Assembly: GCA_033060915.1 (NCBI GenBank)
Contig: CM065394.1
Coordinates: forward strand, 13,937,501-14,001,500
DNA: 64,000 nucleotides
Direction: 5' to 3'
Origin: Euryodendron excelsum
Lineage: Eukaryota; Streptophyta; Magnoliopsida; Ericales; Pentaphylacaceae
Shown piece after piece: positions 11,151 through 23,541 of the stretch. Position 1 is the first letter of the stretch. The number at the start of each line of letters is the position of its first letter. Under the pieces are notes generated by a model, which ran no database searches, was not told the origin of the DNA, and worked only from the letters and a program-made list of their open reading frames with translations. The position numbers and the translations under genes are program-made.

Positions 11151-12606
11151 TTTTGATGAGATGGGGGGAGGATAGAAAATAAGGAAAAACTAACAAAAAG
11201 GATCACATGTTAGGTTCTTGATTTGGAAAGGTTTTATGCGATGCATGTCCTAAGAATGCCCCTGCCTCTTGAGGAGTACTAAACATGATGCTTTGGCTCA
11301 TGTCTGGAGATAGGGGATTGCCCCTGCATGAAAATACTATACCTGCCCCTGTTCATCCATCCATTCATACATTCATTTGTCAATAAGAACGATTTTATTA
11401 AGATGAATTCTTTTTGGTACATAAAATTTCTCAAAAATATATAGAAATTGGGAGGGGGAACATTTTCCTTGGGACTTCCACCTATTCTACATTTACACCA
11501 TAGGATCCTAAACTACTCTTGAGCCTTCGGATTCACCTTGTTGGTAGGGGCCCTTGACTTGAATTGCTCCCTTGTCTTCTTGGCAACCTTATCTCCATGA
11601 GCGAAGAGGGATTAGGACCCCTCTTTAAGAGATGACTTTGATGCATGCCATGAATCCTTAGGGTCTCGTGGTACCCTTGGGAGTTTTGGGTTGGCTTGAG
11701 TTAGACGAGAAGGTCTTTGAGCCTTTCTCTAGGGATTAATTGGATGCATGAAGATGCAATGACTTGAGTTACTTTGAGAACTCTTGTCTTGAAGTGAGTT
11801 CCGATGCATGAGCAGTTATGATGCATGTACATAGAAGCAGCAAGAATTAGATAGCATAATAGTAGGGATTAAACAAAATTTATAAGGGAAAAATAAAGCA
11901 GTCACCCTTTCCTCCTTGGTTTTGAAATTGACGCGTGTGTCCTAAATCTGACAGAGGTTCGGCTATGCATGGAGTGCTATATGAGCATAAGGTTGGGGGT
12001 TTACTAATGCTTCCTAGAAAGCTCGGTCCCCAAACCTTCAAACCTCCGGTGTCCACCCCCGAAAGGGTGAACTCCATCTTTGGTTGGTCGTTCGAGCGGG
12101 GGAACTATTAAGAGACCGTAGGCTGAGAAACTGATACAGCATCCGCCCACAGTCAATATACTGTTCCCCTTTCTATCTAGAAGGGTAGTAGCCAGGTAAT
12201 ACATGCAAGATGCAAATGCAAGTGAGCGCACCCACTGTGTGTGGAATTTTCGAAAATGGAGGAAAGGACCCAACAACACACATCACGTCCTGTCCATTCA
12301 TTCACATATATGGCAATAAATAAGATATGAAACAAAAATGTGAACAAATGTCCACCTACAAAAGACAAATACAAAGAGTTACTAATTTTTCGAAAAACTC
12401 AATGCAAGATAAGATGGATGGTCAATGTAAGAGCATAAATGTATGCAATGAATGCAAGTGATGACACATATTTGAAAATCATTTTGAAAAATAAGGTTTG
12501 CTTTGGAAAATTGAAAAATTTGAAGAGTGGATAAAACTGGACAAAGTAACCGGAGATTCTTGGTGAGTGAAGGGTGAAGAGACATGTTAATGGCCTAACC
12601 CTCTAA
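11151..12606 (-). other. 5' leader of the left element
   Basis: Noncoding sequence between PBS and gag. The 11230-11690 part matches the right element's leader at 60180-60620. Shared landmarks in order are 'gggattgcccctgcatg', a GGGGGAAC/GGGAAGAGAAC block before 'cttccaccta', and 'gcatgccatga'. A leader kept in two elements with different coding content may hold packaging or dimerisation signals; that is inference. The upstream half (11700-12606) has no counterpart in the window because LTR G interrupts the other copy. Confidence 0.65.
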
Positions 12607-12627
12607 GTGTCCCTAGTGGAGTCGCCA
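12607..12627 (-). promoter_or_regulatory. Primer-binding site, tRNA-Arg type (left element)
   Basis: On the minus strand it reads TGGCGACTCCACTAGGGAC followed by AC, two bases after the end of the 5' LTR. The first ten bases match the complement of the 3' end of plant tRNA-Arg including CCA, the primer used by Ogre/Tat elements. Confidence 0.8.
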
Positions 12628-13989
12628 GCTATCGCGCCTAGGTTTTTAGGTGTCCAAGGTCCTTTCGGCTCGGAGACCCTAAAACACAGAACTCTGTCAC
12701 TAGAGCTCGTCCTCCTAGAAGAACAAGTGCGACTAAGTTTGAAAATTGGTTTGACTAAGGGCTTTTCAGAAAAATAGGAGTTGCCACCTAACTTGATTAA
12801 GGTGAGTTAGGGCAGCTAAAACTAAGTGTTAATCCGAAGATTATACTTAGGGTTTTTTGGAAAAGGTTTTGAAAACTCCCTCAAGAGAGGGTTTTTAAAG
12901 AAATAGGTTGTTTGGCAACCTTTGGAAAGATTTAAGCCCTTTTAGAAAATAACTCCATTTTGGTCATTTGAAAACAGAAATCTATGGTTCGGGGGTTGGT
13001 TACGTGTAGGGAAGATATCCTAAGATCATCACCCTACCCCGCCCTTTTGGTACCTACATGTCTAATCACCCTTTGTTCACTCACTAGAATAACCGGTTAC
13101 CATTGTCCACTTAATATCTACTTTAGAATTTTGAAAACGGGATTTAGTCATCACTTGTCAAATGGATGATGCATGATGCAAGTTTTTGAAAGAATTTGAA
13201 AAATAATAAGGGTTTTGAAAGAGTTTGGAATAGGAACTTTGAATTGATTAGAATTTTTGAAAAAGGGATTGGAGTTAGAATAAAAGTTATGACCGTACTG
13301 TTTTAGATTGCCTACGTATCTCATTTGGCGAGAATCAGGTCATTCGTAGTTCAGGCAAGAGCCCGATGAAAAATAGGCGCATTAGGGCCTTTGGAAGGTT
13401 TGAAGACACTTTGAGGTCTTTGGAAAAGTTTAAGACACTTTGATGTCTTTGAAAAAGTTTAAGACACTTTGAGGTCTTTGGAAGTTGAAGACTTTTTGTG
13501 GTCTTGGAAGTCTTGACTCGAAATTGAATGGTGGAGCATTTTGAAAGTGTTTTTGGATCAACTTAAGAGAGTTTTGAAAAAAATGCTTTGGCATGACTCA
13601 AGAGAACTTGAAAGTGTTTTTGAAGTCTTATTTTGAAAACCTTGGAGGAATGTTTCAATGAATTAGTTTTTGAAAGTGGTTTTTGGAAAATGGCTAAGAG
13701 TTTGAAATCCTAATATGGACAACCTTAGGGGTTGTTCTTTGATTTATCACTTGTCTTTGGAATCCCTAACCATGAGGGGGCTAGGGACACCTTAGTTTTG
13801 TGACCTTTTGAGAATATTTTTAGAAACGCCTTGAAGATGGAGCATAAGGACATTTGAAGAATTTATGGAGTTGGTTTTTTTTTAAATCAAGAGAGTGGGA
13901 GATTTTAGAAAAGTGGGTTATGAGAATGGTTTTAAATTGAGTGATCATTTAGAAAAGAGTTCAAGAGTTGGAACCTTGAAGTGCATTAA

Positions 13990-14380
13990 CCTAGATTGGA
14001 TTGGCTTAGGGTTAGAGGTGACCTAAGGTTGACTAACTTGGGTTAGGTTAACCTAGGGTTAAGATGACCTATGGTTAACTAACTAAGGTTGGGTTAACCT
14101 AAGGTTAAGGTGACCTAAGGTTAACTAACTAGGGTAGGTTTAACCTAAGGTTAGGATGACTTAGGGTTAACTAACTAGGGTAGGGTTAACATAAGGTTAG
14201 GATGACTTAGGGTTGGGTTAACCTAAGGTGAGTGAATTAGGGTCAAGTTAACCTAAGGTTGGGCAACTAGGGTCAAGTTAACCTAGGGTTGGTCAACTAA
14301 TGTCAAGTTAACCTAAGGTTGGACAACTAGGGTCAAGTTAGCCTAGAGTTGGACAACTAGGGTCAAGTTAGCCTAGGGTT
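13990..14380 (-). repeat. Minisatellite in the left-element LTR
   Basis: Degenerate tandem units built on 'ggttaacctaaggttgg' and 'gacctagggttaactaac', about 20-45 bp long and more than ten copies. It is not seen in the other LTRs of the window. Confidence 0.8.
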
Positions 14381-15630
14381 GGATTGGAAAATGGTTTTGA
14401 AAGTTGGTTTTATGCACTTTTAGAAAGGGTTTTGAAAAAAAACTTATGTTATGCAAAGGACTTTGGTTCACAACCCTTTTGAAGATCATTTCCATGAAAA
14501 TTTTAACTCTAGTCAAGAGTATGGTTCATATGGTTGGTGATTGGAGACCATTCCAAGGAAGGTTTCCTCATGGCCATTATAACCATAATCTTGACAAGAG
14601 TGTAAGGGGTTCAAAAATCAACATGGTGATGACAACTTTTTAAGGCACCATTTTTAATGCAAAGATGGAGGGAATGAGTTTGTGATAACTATTTTTTAAA
14701 AGAGTTTGAAAACCATTTTTGTAGGAGGCCAATATATCAAGAGAAGGTTCCTATGGCCAAATAAAAGGAAAACCACTCAAGAAAGGGTTCCATGGGGCCA
14801 TTCCAACAATTACGCTTAAAATAATGGAAACCTTGAAAATTGGAGAATTGGAAAGCATCCTTTATGCAAGTTGAAATGTCATGATGCCAAGGTGAGAGTT
14901 AAGGGGTTAGCAGGGAATTTCCTAAGGCATGATTTCTAAAGTCTCATCCTAAACTTCAAGGAGCCAACTCTTAGAACAATTTTTGAAAGAAATATAGAGC
15001 TTGGAAATGGCATAAAAATAAGAGCAATGTAAGCATTGTGGAACATGACAATAATCATAAAATGAAGTCAAGCATACAAAACATGATCAAAATAGTAATA
15101 TGCAAGGGGTAATGACCACATACAAGGCTTTTAGGCTACATCACATAAACAACGGGCTCTTAGGCCATACCATCTCAAAGTAGGCTAGTGAGAGGTCCCC
15201 CTATACAGTGGCGCTCACTTGCTTTCCTCTAGGCATGATCTAAGAGCCATCTTGGCTCAAGCATGTAAGAATGAGGGGTTGTAGATGGGGGTTAAAATAG
15301 AGAATAGTCTAAGTAGGCTAGGAGGGAGAAGAGAAGAGTGGGCGAAGACACAAATTTAGAAGAGATACCACCTTTTGCCTTCAACACACTTGTAGTCTTC
15401 CAAAGATGCTTTGATTGGAGCTTGAATGACTTCAAGAAGGCTTAGAGGGTTGTTGGGGAGTGTTTGATGGTGTATAAGGCTCTATATGTGAAGTATATAG
15501 GCTTAGGGATGGTGGAATCTACCCTAAGTGTTGGAGGGATGAAGTGTGTATAGAGATTTGCAATTCTCGAGTGATTTCAGCAGAGCTTCGTATTAGAAAT
15601 CGAAGCTGGAATATGCAAATGGTGGTCTGG

Positions 15631-15638
15631 TATTTATA
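15631..15638 (-). promoter_or_regulatory. TATA box of the left-element 5' LTR
   Basis: TATAAATA on the minus strand in the homologous position to the solo LTR TATA boxes. Confidence 0.6.
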
Positions 15639-17149
15639 GAGATTCTGGAAAAAGTACATGCACCTGGCCAAAATTTGACCCTGCGCATGTAGGACATGCG
15701 TAGGTACTGTTCCATTGCCAGAATAACACGTAGCACCCCATGTACTGAATAAATCTCGACTGTTGATCGAAAGTTGGTCGATCTAATCAAAATTTGAGCA
15801 CATGTAGCATACGCTCCATCACTAGGAAGGTTCTTCCAAACTTTGCCTCGATAATTAAGTCAATCGGAAAGGTTTTGGGGGAATCGGTCACACTCGGGAT
15901 GTTCTCCCAGGGCTTCCGGTGAACTTTCATGTTTTTGGAAAGTTTAAATTGTGTTTGGAAGTAGGGGATATCTTCCTGGGAAGCGTGCATAAAAGGTTAC
16001 TTTTGCGGAGCTTCTATGATACGCTTTGAGGGTGTTTAAAAGTAGCTGTTTTCGTTTCATGTGATCGAGGCCTTCGGGAAGCGATCCTTTCGATCGGACC
16101 ATACCGATGGAAAGTACTCTGAAAATACTTTCAGGAATTTCCAGATTCACACATTTGCGATTTGTCCAATCAAGTCGTATCAATGGAAAGATCTTTGAAT
16201 GGGCTTTCAAAAATTCCCTGATTTACGCATTTCTCAAGTCAATTGACGATGGGTTATAACCAGGAAATCGGGAAAAAGGACAATTTAAGCGGAGTGTCTA
16301 CGAGACGCTCTAGGGAGCCTTTATCGAGTCGTGAGCATTTAATGTCGTAGGGTCCTCCTCAGGTTAAACAAGGATGTATGGTGAAGCCCTTTGCTCGAAA
16401 TCCCAGGACCAGTGCTGTTTTGGGGCATGTTTGGATTTCCAGGTGCAAAATGGTCATTTTTAACTGGGATGAGCCGGAACTGGACCAAATGGCGTGCAGA
16501 GGACGCCTGATGTTTTAGTAACATTTTGGAAGGATAGACTTATCATTTTGAGGAATTTTGAACTTTTCCAAAATGTGCCTAGAGGCCCAAAGGGCGGGTT
16601 TGGTCATTTTTCACCGAGTCGAGCTAGCAGGCGCCAGTGTTGACCTAGGTGTTGGTTCCCAAGACCGCCCGATCTCTGAAAACTACCTGTGCGGTGTCGG
16701 TCTCTAAGAACGCCCGGTCTTAGAGAACTACCTGTAGGGGTGGTGTTGGTTCCTAAGAACGCCTGGACCCAGAAAGCTACCTGGAATGGTGGTGTTGGTC
16801 TCTAGGAATGCCCGGTCTCGGAGAACTACCAAATGACGGACATTCTACGTTGGCGGGCTAGCGGGCGCCACAAGTGAACCGTCTGGAATTTGATGAGGTG
16901 TTGGTCCCCGATATCGCCCGATCCTGGGAAACTACCTGGATGGCGTTGGTTTCCGGGACCGTTTGGTCTGAAAAGCTGCCTGGAATAATAGTGCTTATGG
17001 CTCCAACAGGTCCTTGTGAACCCGAGAAGTGACCAGTTGGTTGGATTAGAAAGTGTAAGACTCATCTTGAACCTGCTTGTGTTGTGATGTTGGAAACCGA
17101 ACCCGGTCGAGCCAGAGATTGCCGAGCGGGCAAAAATGGGATGCTTACA

Positions 17150-17850
17150 TAGAGGAGCTAGTTGTGGTTTCAAAACTCTAAAAGTGGCTACATCATTACT
17201 TCCGAACTGAGAGGTCACTGCAGTAATTAATGAAAAGATGCCTTTTAGCAGCCTAACAAGTCTGGCAATGCCATGTGGAGCGCAGACTACGAAGAGGCGC
17301 CTGATGACAACCCTCGATCGTGTCACGAAGCGACAAGTAAGTACATCTCTTGTCCCCCCAAGCTCGGCTAAACAAGGCTCAAGGGCTGGGGAGTAATTGT
17401 GGGCCAATAAATCAGAAAGCCTAGAGAATACAGTATGCCAAGCTCGATCTGAAAAGGATAGCCTCAAATAAGGTGAATTGAGCCCAAAGGGTTCAATAGA
17501 TGGGTCCAATAGGCAAGAGTCCTAAGCTGACCTGGACTAGGACACTTATGTCCAAATCCATCTTAAACTGACCCAAAAGTGATTGACTCCTAGAAGGAGA
17601 ATGAATACCATTCCTAGAAGGAATAGGGTCTTCGAAGCCTATAAATACACCATACCACTAGTTCACTTGAACTAGTGCATAGTACTTTTGTTCAATTCAT
17701 TGAGATTAAGCTTGCCTAACTTAATTATCGGAGTGTCATTGGCCTAAGGAGGGTCGACGCATTCTCACTGTTCCTGTTCTTGTAGGTTGGCTAGAGCTCA
17801 TCAAGTTGGTTCATGAAGCAGATCAGGTCTTCCCAAAAATCCTACTTACA
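17150..17850 (+). mobile_element. 3' end and LTR of an older plus-strand LTR retrotransposon
   Basis: A purine-rich tract at about 17383-17397 ends in 'ggctggggagtaat' and is followed at 17398 by TGTGGGCC, a typical PPT-to-LTR junction. The LTR would run to about 17850 ('cctacttaca'), 453 bp, with TATAAATA at 17640-17647. Upstream, 17150-17397 is the 3' internal end. It stops at 17150 because the left element inserted there. The 3' boundary is uncertain, since no target duplication can be tested without the 5' end. Confidence 0.55.
17640..17647 (+). promoter_or_regulatory. TATA box of the older plus-strand LTR
   Basis: TATAAATA about 240 bp into the LTR, followed by a palindrome, 'actagttcacttgaactagt', at about 17657-17676. 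Confidence 0.5.
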
Positions 17851-19672
17851 CTACCAAAGATCAAACACCAACACTTCTTCACCACCTTCATTGTCTTGCC
17901 ACACCCCACCAATCACCACCACCCAAAGCCACCACCAAAGATCACCACAAGTCACACCTCTACATACCACCACTTGCACCCTCAAACCCATCAGTTGGCA
18001 CACCCACACTAATTGGCTCCCCCTCTCTCCTTCCCTTCTCCAATGAAGATGCACCTCAATTTTTTTGGTCAAATTGATGATTTAATTTGCACCAACCAGC
18101 ACTTACCACCAAGAGAGACCCAAGGGATTTCATCAACACAATCACCAATTTACAAAACCCCTGTTCCTTGCCATACTCCACATTCACCACCCAAAGCCCC
18201 TCTAGTAACCTCCAACCTAGAAACCCCCTCCCCGACCCCTACCGCCTTCAGCTAAATCACAGACCTGCCCTCCTCCCCTACCACTAGTTCTTCCACTCAA
18301 TTTCTCTCTCTAGAAAAAAAAAAAAAAAAAAAGATTGTCATAGTGGCGGTGGGTTGGTTCAACTTGTGGTGTAATGGAGATTTTATTTTATTTTATTTGT
18401 TACACATTGTAACAACATTGAGGAATCTCAACACCATGATGAACGGGCACTCTGCTCAAAGATTTCAAATGCAATGATGAGCATATATATGCATATATAG
18501 ATATATATACGTTATATGTAAATGGAAAATTTTGGTGTATATATAATACATATGCATGTATGTACATATATACACAAAAAATAAATTGCGAAATTTTGGT
18601 TTGTTTTGTTGAAACGTTGTTCCATAGACATATATATATATATATATATATAATACTTTTAGAGTTTTTGTGTGGGTCATGTGAGACAGTGGGGCGGGGG
18701 TGTGTGTGGTGGATGTGTAGATAGTGGGGTGGAGGAGGAACTTCTTGTGGAAGGTGAGGTCGATGGGTTTGGCCATGGGAGAGGTGTAAGATAATTTATG
18801 GCCCACATGACATGGCACATATGACTTATTTGATATCTACTAGATATATTTATTTGGTTTATCATGTTAAAATTTCTTATCCTATTCCATATAAACCTCT
18901 TATTCTATTGGTCAATAAAGAGAAGTTGTTTCCTAATATATAAATTTTGATGAGTAGAGTTCAAGTCTAATGAGGAAACTGGTACTCTCTTTGTTTATAA
19001 ATGTACACTGTATCCCATCGTTTATGTTAACTAAAGATTAAGGGCCAAGAGAGAGAAACTCGATTTCTAGGAGATCAAAAAAGATATTGAAGTCAATCGC
19101 TTTAAGGTTTGCTATAATGGTAGTATATCTTTGTAATTTTGCTTTATCGTTATGTAAAAATCATGATTGTTTTAGATCTTGCACTTATAATTTATTGTGA
19201 TGAAATCTATGAATTTAGACTTACATGTGGTATTAGAGCCTTGTTTAAAACTTTTTTTATTTTTCATGGAATACATAACTTATGGAAACAACCAGTCCAT
19301 GTAGCCTCTTTAACCCATATAGATATTATCATCTGTATAATTATTTCAGTATTTTAAAGTAAGATTTTGATGTGCTATCATCATGAATGAGCATGTTTCT
19401 TTCTGTCTCTTTACTGTTGATGTAAATACAAAGTAAGTACATAACATTCCCATGCTCATATGCTATCGCTAGGCTGTTCATGTAAACTCTACGACTTTGT
19501 ACATCAATTCTTTGACCAAAGTACTTATTGATTGGTTGAGTAGATGAAATACATTAAGAATAGTCCATATGTATATATATATTCATCTCTCATAACGGTA
19601 TAAGAAGCTATGTATACATCTATTTCATCTTATTAGCATTATGACTTCCACAGTACTTTGATGGCATATGAT
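17851..19672. other. Unassigned flanking DNA, low-complexity and AT-rich
   Basis: Positions 17860-18300 are rich in CCA/CAC runs, so the ORFs there are compositional and read on both strands. A poly-A run lies at about 18314-18331, and a TTTTA repeat at about 18372-18400. AT-rich TATATA runs lie at 18484-18560 and 18630-18653. The rest has no recognised domain or repeat. It may be the pre-insertion chromosome. Confidence 0.5.
18630..18653. repeat. (TA)n microsatellite
   Basis: An uninterrupted alternating TA run of about 11-12 units within the AT-rich flank. Confidence 0.85.
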
Positions 19673-19677
19673 GTCAT
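19673..19677. repeat. Presumed target-site duplication at the 3' LTR of the right element (gtcat)
   Basis: The five bases just outside the TG end of the LTR. The partner copy should flank the 5' LTR, outside the window. Confidence 0.5.
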
Positions 19678-22044
19678 TGTCGCGCCCCGTTTTTGGCTTG
19701 GGAATAAGCACAATGCTCTCCTATTAGAACTCATCCTCCTAGAAGAACGAATGCGAGGGCGTTTGAATTTTTTAAATGGAATTAACTATGGCTTTTTGAA
19801 AAGGTCTTTGGAGTTGCCACCTAACATATTTAGAGATGTACTAGGTTATCTACACCAAGTAAAACCCAAGAGTTAAACTTAGGTTTTGGAAAGTATTTTT
19901 GAAAGGCATCCTCATGACAGGGTTTTAGAAGGTAGGTTGTTTGACAACCCTGAAAATATTGAAAAATCCTTTTGAAAATTGACTCCAATTTTGGTCTATG
20001 AAATAGAAATTCTTGAGTCCGGGGGTTGGTTATGTGTAGGAAAGATGTCCTAAAACTATCACTTTACCTCGCCCTTACAGTACCTATATGTCTAATCACC
20101 TTTTACTCACCTAATTATGACTCACTGGTTATCTATGTTTAATGCTATCCATTTAGAAAATATTTGAAAACAAAGTTTGAAAAAGAGTTTAAAAGATGGA
20201 GAGGAGTTTGAATAATGGTTATGGAATTGGAAATTTGAAAAACGTTGTAAAATTGAAAATCTGGAAAGGGTTGTGACCGCACCCCATGAAAGATTGCCTA
20301 CATACCTCCTTAAAGAGGATCAAGTCAGCTGTAGTTTGGACAAAAGTCCGAAAGAGTTAGAATTTTGAAATGGATTTCTATTTCTAGAAAGTTTCCTTTT
20401 CAAGAAAGTTTGAGTTTGAGAATGTTTTCTTTTTAGGAAAGATTGGATTTGATTTGTTTCCTTTTCAAGAAGGTTAGATTTGATTTTGAAATATTTCCTT
20501 TTCAGGAAGATTTGATTTTTGAAATGTTTCCTTTTCAGGAAGATTTGATTTTGAAATGTTTACTTTTCGAGGAGGTTGGATTTGAAAATATTTTCTTTTT
20601 AGGAAAACTAGATTTGATTTGAAAAGATTGATTGATTTGATTTGATTTGAAAAGATTTTATTTCCTTTCTGAAAAAGATTTATTTCCTTTTTTTAAAAAA
20701 AAAAGATTTGATTTATTCCTTTTGGAAAGATTTGAAAAGATTTGAGAGGGTTTGAAAAGATTTGGAAATGTCTTGTTTCCTTTTTGAAAAAGATTTGATT
20801 TGCTTGAAAAAGTAAGTTTGGATTGTTTCCAAAATGGGAGGAATAGATTTACGGTTTAAATTTGGAAGGTTTGAAAAATGAGTAATTTGAGGGATTTGAA
20901 ATGGAAGGTTTTGACTTGGTTGATTTTAAAAAGGAAAGTTTGGAAAAGGGAAGTTTTGATTGATTAGGAAATTGAAGATTTTGAGAGTTTGAAAAAGGTG
21001 TGATTTAGGCTTAAAAATGGAAGGATTTCAAGTTGGCAAAAACGGGATTTTCCTAGTATTGGACTTCTAGGGTTTAACAAATGCTAGTTTTGTAAATGGT
21101 TCAAAAACCGAGTCTTTTGAAAACATGTTTTAGGGCCCGAAACCCTAACTTGGATTTTAAACAACCAAATGAATATTGCACTTTGCCTAAAGCTATTCTA
21201 GCTATTAAAAGGCTAGAATCACTTTAAGCTTGTGGCTTTGAAAACCAATAAAGGCACGAAGCAAAAAATGTAGACCTTTCGGATCTTTTTGAACGTCACA
21301 CTTTCCTCAAAACAACCCTAATCATGAAAAGACTAGAATCATTCCGAAACTGTATTTTTGAAAAGAAACAAATGTAGGCTAACTGGAGCCATTTAAAAAT
21401 GTCACACTTTTCTGATAGAACCCTAACCATAAAAGGGTTAGGATCCACCTAGAGTTGTGGTTTTGAGAAAGCTACTTTGAAAATGATTTTAAGGGGTAAA
21501 GAAATGACATGAATGCAAATACATGACAATGATAATAATAGCATGAAACAAACAAGGCTAGGTATCACCACATTCCAAGAGGGCCCTAGAGCCATGTCAT
21601 GAAGCAAGTGAAGGCCAACAAAAGAGCCCCAATCGGTAATCTCCTCTTGTTTACTCTCAACAGGAACTTAACATCCTCTTGTTCCAAGCATGCAAGAAAG
21701 GGGGGTTTAGAGATAAGGGATTAAAAAAGAGAATAACCCAAGTGGGTTCGAAAGGAAAGGAGAAAGTAGGGGAGTACGAAAAGGTAAACTAGAGATTACC
21801 TTATCTCGCTTTATCTTTCTTGGATGGAGGCTCGAGCCTTGGACTCGAGAAGACTTCGCAAGCTTCCAAGCAGCAGGGCAGACCTTCAATAGAGCTCGAA
21901 GGCTAAGGCTTTGAAGTTTCGGGCTAGTGCTCGACCAGCAGGACTTCGAGAGAAACAGAAAGAGGGTTCCGAGAGCTCTCTAGAACAGAGGAGGAGAGTT
22001 TCTGGATAAATTTTTTGACTTAAAACAGAAAGGGGAAAGGTCTA

Positions 22045-22052
22045 CATTTATA
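22045..22052 (-). promoter_or_regulatory. TATA box of the right-element 3' LTR
   Basis: TATAAATG on the minus strand, aligned with TATAAATA in the other LTRs. Confidence 0.55.
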
Positions 22053-22435
22053 GTGCAAAAACAGGGCAGTTGGAGTGGTGCACGCTTTGAGATTGGTCGT
22101 GCGCCACTAAGAGTGGTGCAGGGACATTTATGATAGCTTTAAAAAAGGCTAGATATGAGGCATGTTTGATGCTGGTCAATTTGTAACCGCTTTTGACAGC
22201 CTAGGGGGTTGGTGTGCACCTTTAGAAGTGGCTCAAGGCTAAAAAAATGATTATGCTTCACTCAAAGTGGAGCAAGGAGGTTCTGGATCAAAAAAGAAAG
22301 TGTCAGACAGTGGGACCCAGCTAGAAATGGAAGGGAATATTCTGGAATGTGTCATGGAGGTTGCCGGTTTGATTTCCAGAGCCAGTGTGGTTAAAAAGAG
22401 TGACCAGATCGTGGTCACCTCGTCCTGAGAGCTCC

Positions 22436-22650
22436 AGGGTTGACCAAGGTTAACGGGGGTTGATTGGGTTGACTTGAGTTGACTAGGTTGACCAGAGTTG
22501 ACTGGGGCTAACAAGGGTTGACTAGGGTTGAGTAAGGTTGACTAGGGTTGACTAGAGTTTACTAGGTTGACTAGAGTTGACTAGAGTTTACCAGGGTTGA
22601 CTGGGTTGTTGACCTGGGTTAACTGGGTTGACCAGAATTGACTAGAGTGT
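22436..22650 (-). repeat. Minisatellite of about 10-14 bp in U3 of the right-element LTR
   Basis: More than a dozen degenerate copies of 'gttgactagg' and 'gttgaccaggg'. They occupy the place where the solo LTRs carry their GGAAAGT-type U3 repeats. Confidence 0.8.
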
Positions 22651-23525
22651 TGTTGATTTGATACCTAGAGCCGGTATGGTTTCATAGGGCGTTTGGATGC
22701 CTAGCGGCAAAATGGTCATTTTGATCGGGGAACTTTCAGGGAAGGACTGGGGTTGATTGGATAGCACTGGATATGTCAGGCCGTCTAAGGACAGCCTAGG
22801 AAGGCAGTCTTACCATTCTGAGGACTTGATACTTTTTTAAAGAACGTGTCAGACCCGCTAGAGACAAAAAGGTCATTTTTCACTAGGACGGGCTAGCAGA
22901 CGTCAGTGTTAATCGGTCTGGATCTGGTCTAGACTTCTATTCGAGGAAATGGTACTTTCTCCGTGGACAGGTTTGAAAGGGTCTTACCTTGAGGGATAAT
23001 TTTTCTCAAAGGTCAAGCCGGACTTGGATGGTCTTCCATTCTTAAAAGGTTTGTGCTTTCTCAAAGAATGTGCTGGATTAATGGACATTCTACATTGGCA
23101 GGCTAACAAGCACCAGGAGTGAACCACTCTTCCATCACGGGGATTAGGTACGTTCCGGAGATGAGTGTGAAAGAGTCTTTACGGATCTGGGAAATAAACT
23201 TTCTCAGTGATTGTATCATGCTGGATTGAATGGTCTTACAGTCAATGAGGAATCAACTTTCTCGAATGACGAGACAATTGGATTTGACTTTAAATTTGAA
23301 TGGACTTATCCTCTTATGGAAAACGTACCGGTCTAGATTGGATTGACTAGTGCACGAGGAGCATTTTGGTCATTTTACCTCTAATAAGCCCGGTGGGCGT
23401 GCAAAATGGTAGTTTGATTGGACTTGATCTTGAAAGCCAGTTTAGGCTTGAGTATGCTTGTGTTGGTTTGGAGGTGCTTTTGATCGGGCCGGAGATCGCC
23501 GAGTGGCCAAAATGGGGTGCTAACA

Positions 23526-23541
23526 GCTACCCCTCTTTTTC
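23526..23541 (-). promoter_or_regulatory. Polypurine tract of the right element
   Basis: On the minus strand GAAAAAGAGGGGTAGC abuts the LTR start TGTTAGC. This is the expected plus-strand priming site. Confidence 0.8.

Larger units (their letters stand above)
1..17149 (-). mobile_element. Left Tat/Ogre-type Ty3/gypsy element, gag-bearing and apparently pol-less, 3' end outside window
   Basis: Read on the minus strand it runs 5' LTR (12630-17149), PBS (12607-12627), leader, gag pseudogene (about 11150 to 3513), long noncoding stretch and an antisense ORF (1-1545). The solo LTR at 5643-10995 is a later insertion and is not part of it. The Tat/Ogre assignment rests on the tRNA-Arg-type PBS, the gag motifs and the long LTR. 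No reverse transcriptase, RNase H or integrase motif is visible between the gag and position 1, so this looks like a gag-only derivative. The element entered an older plus-strand retrotransposon. TAGAG at 17150-17154 should be one target duplication, with its partner left of the window. Pol could in principle lie beyond position 1, but the 3'-type noncoding region at 2400-3050 argues against that. Confidence 0.8.
12630..17149 (-). mobile_element. 5' LTR of the left element (4520 bp)
   Basis: It lies on the plus strand as TATCGCGCCT... to ...GGATGCTTACA, so the expected terminal TG has become TA at the PBS side. It shares blocks with the solo LTRs: the 'tcctcctagaagaac' block, the PBS-like box (12777-12786), the GTAGGG/CCCTAC hairpin block near 13010-13035, TATA at 15631 and the 'gaccgctcgg'-like end. 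It also has its own minisatellite at 13990-14380. It differs enough from copies A-G to be a separate subfamily. Confidence 0.85.
19678..23525 (-). mobile_element. 3' LTR of the right element (3848 bp)
   Basis: On the plus strand it runs TGTCGCGCCCCG to GGGGTGCTAACA. The sense is minus, and it sits directly after the polypurine tract. It has the PBS-like box (19810-19819), a weakened GTAGG/CTTTAC version of the conserved hairpin near 20034-20065, a short U5 tract of Ttt/gaaag units (20340-21000), TATA at 22045 and a 'gttgactagg' minisatellite in U3. It is about 1.4 kb shorter than the solo LTRs because the degenerate U5 and U3 repeat blocks are smaller. Confidence 0.87.

Noticed and set aside
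16826..17509. 227-residue minus-strand ORF
   Set aside because: It crosses the end of the left-element LTR (17149) into the older plus-strand element, is antisense to that element's LTR, and has no domain pattern. Open by chance.
17806..18287. His/Pro/Thr-rich ORFs
   Set aside because: Low-complexity CCA/CAC composition opens several frames on both strands. No conserved pattern.
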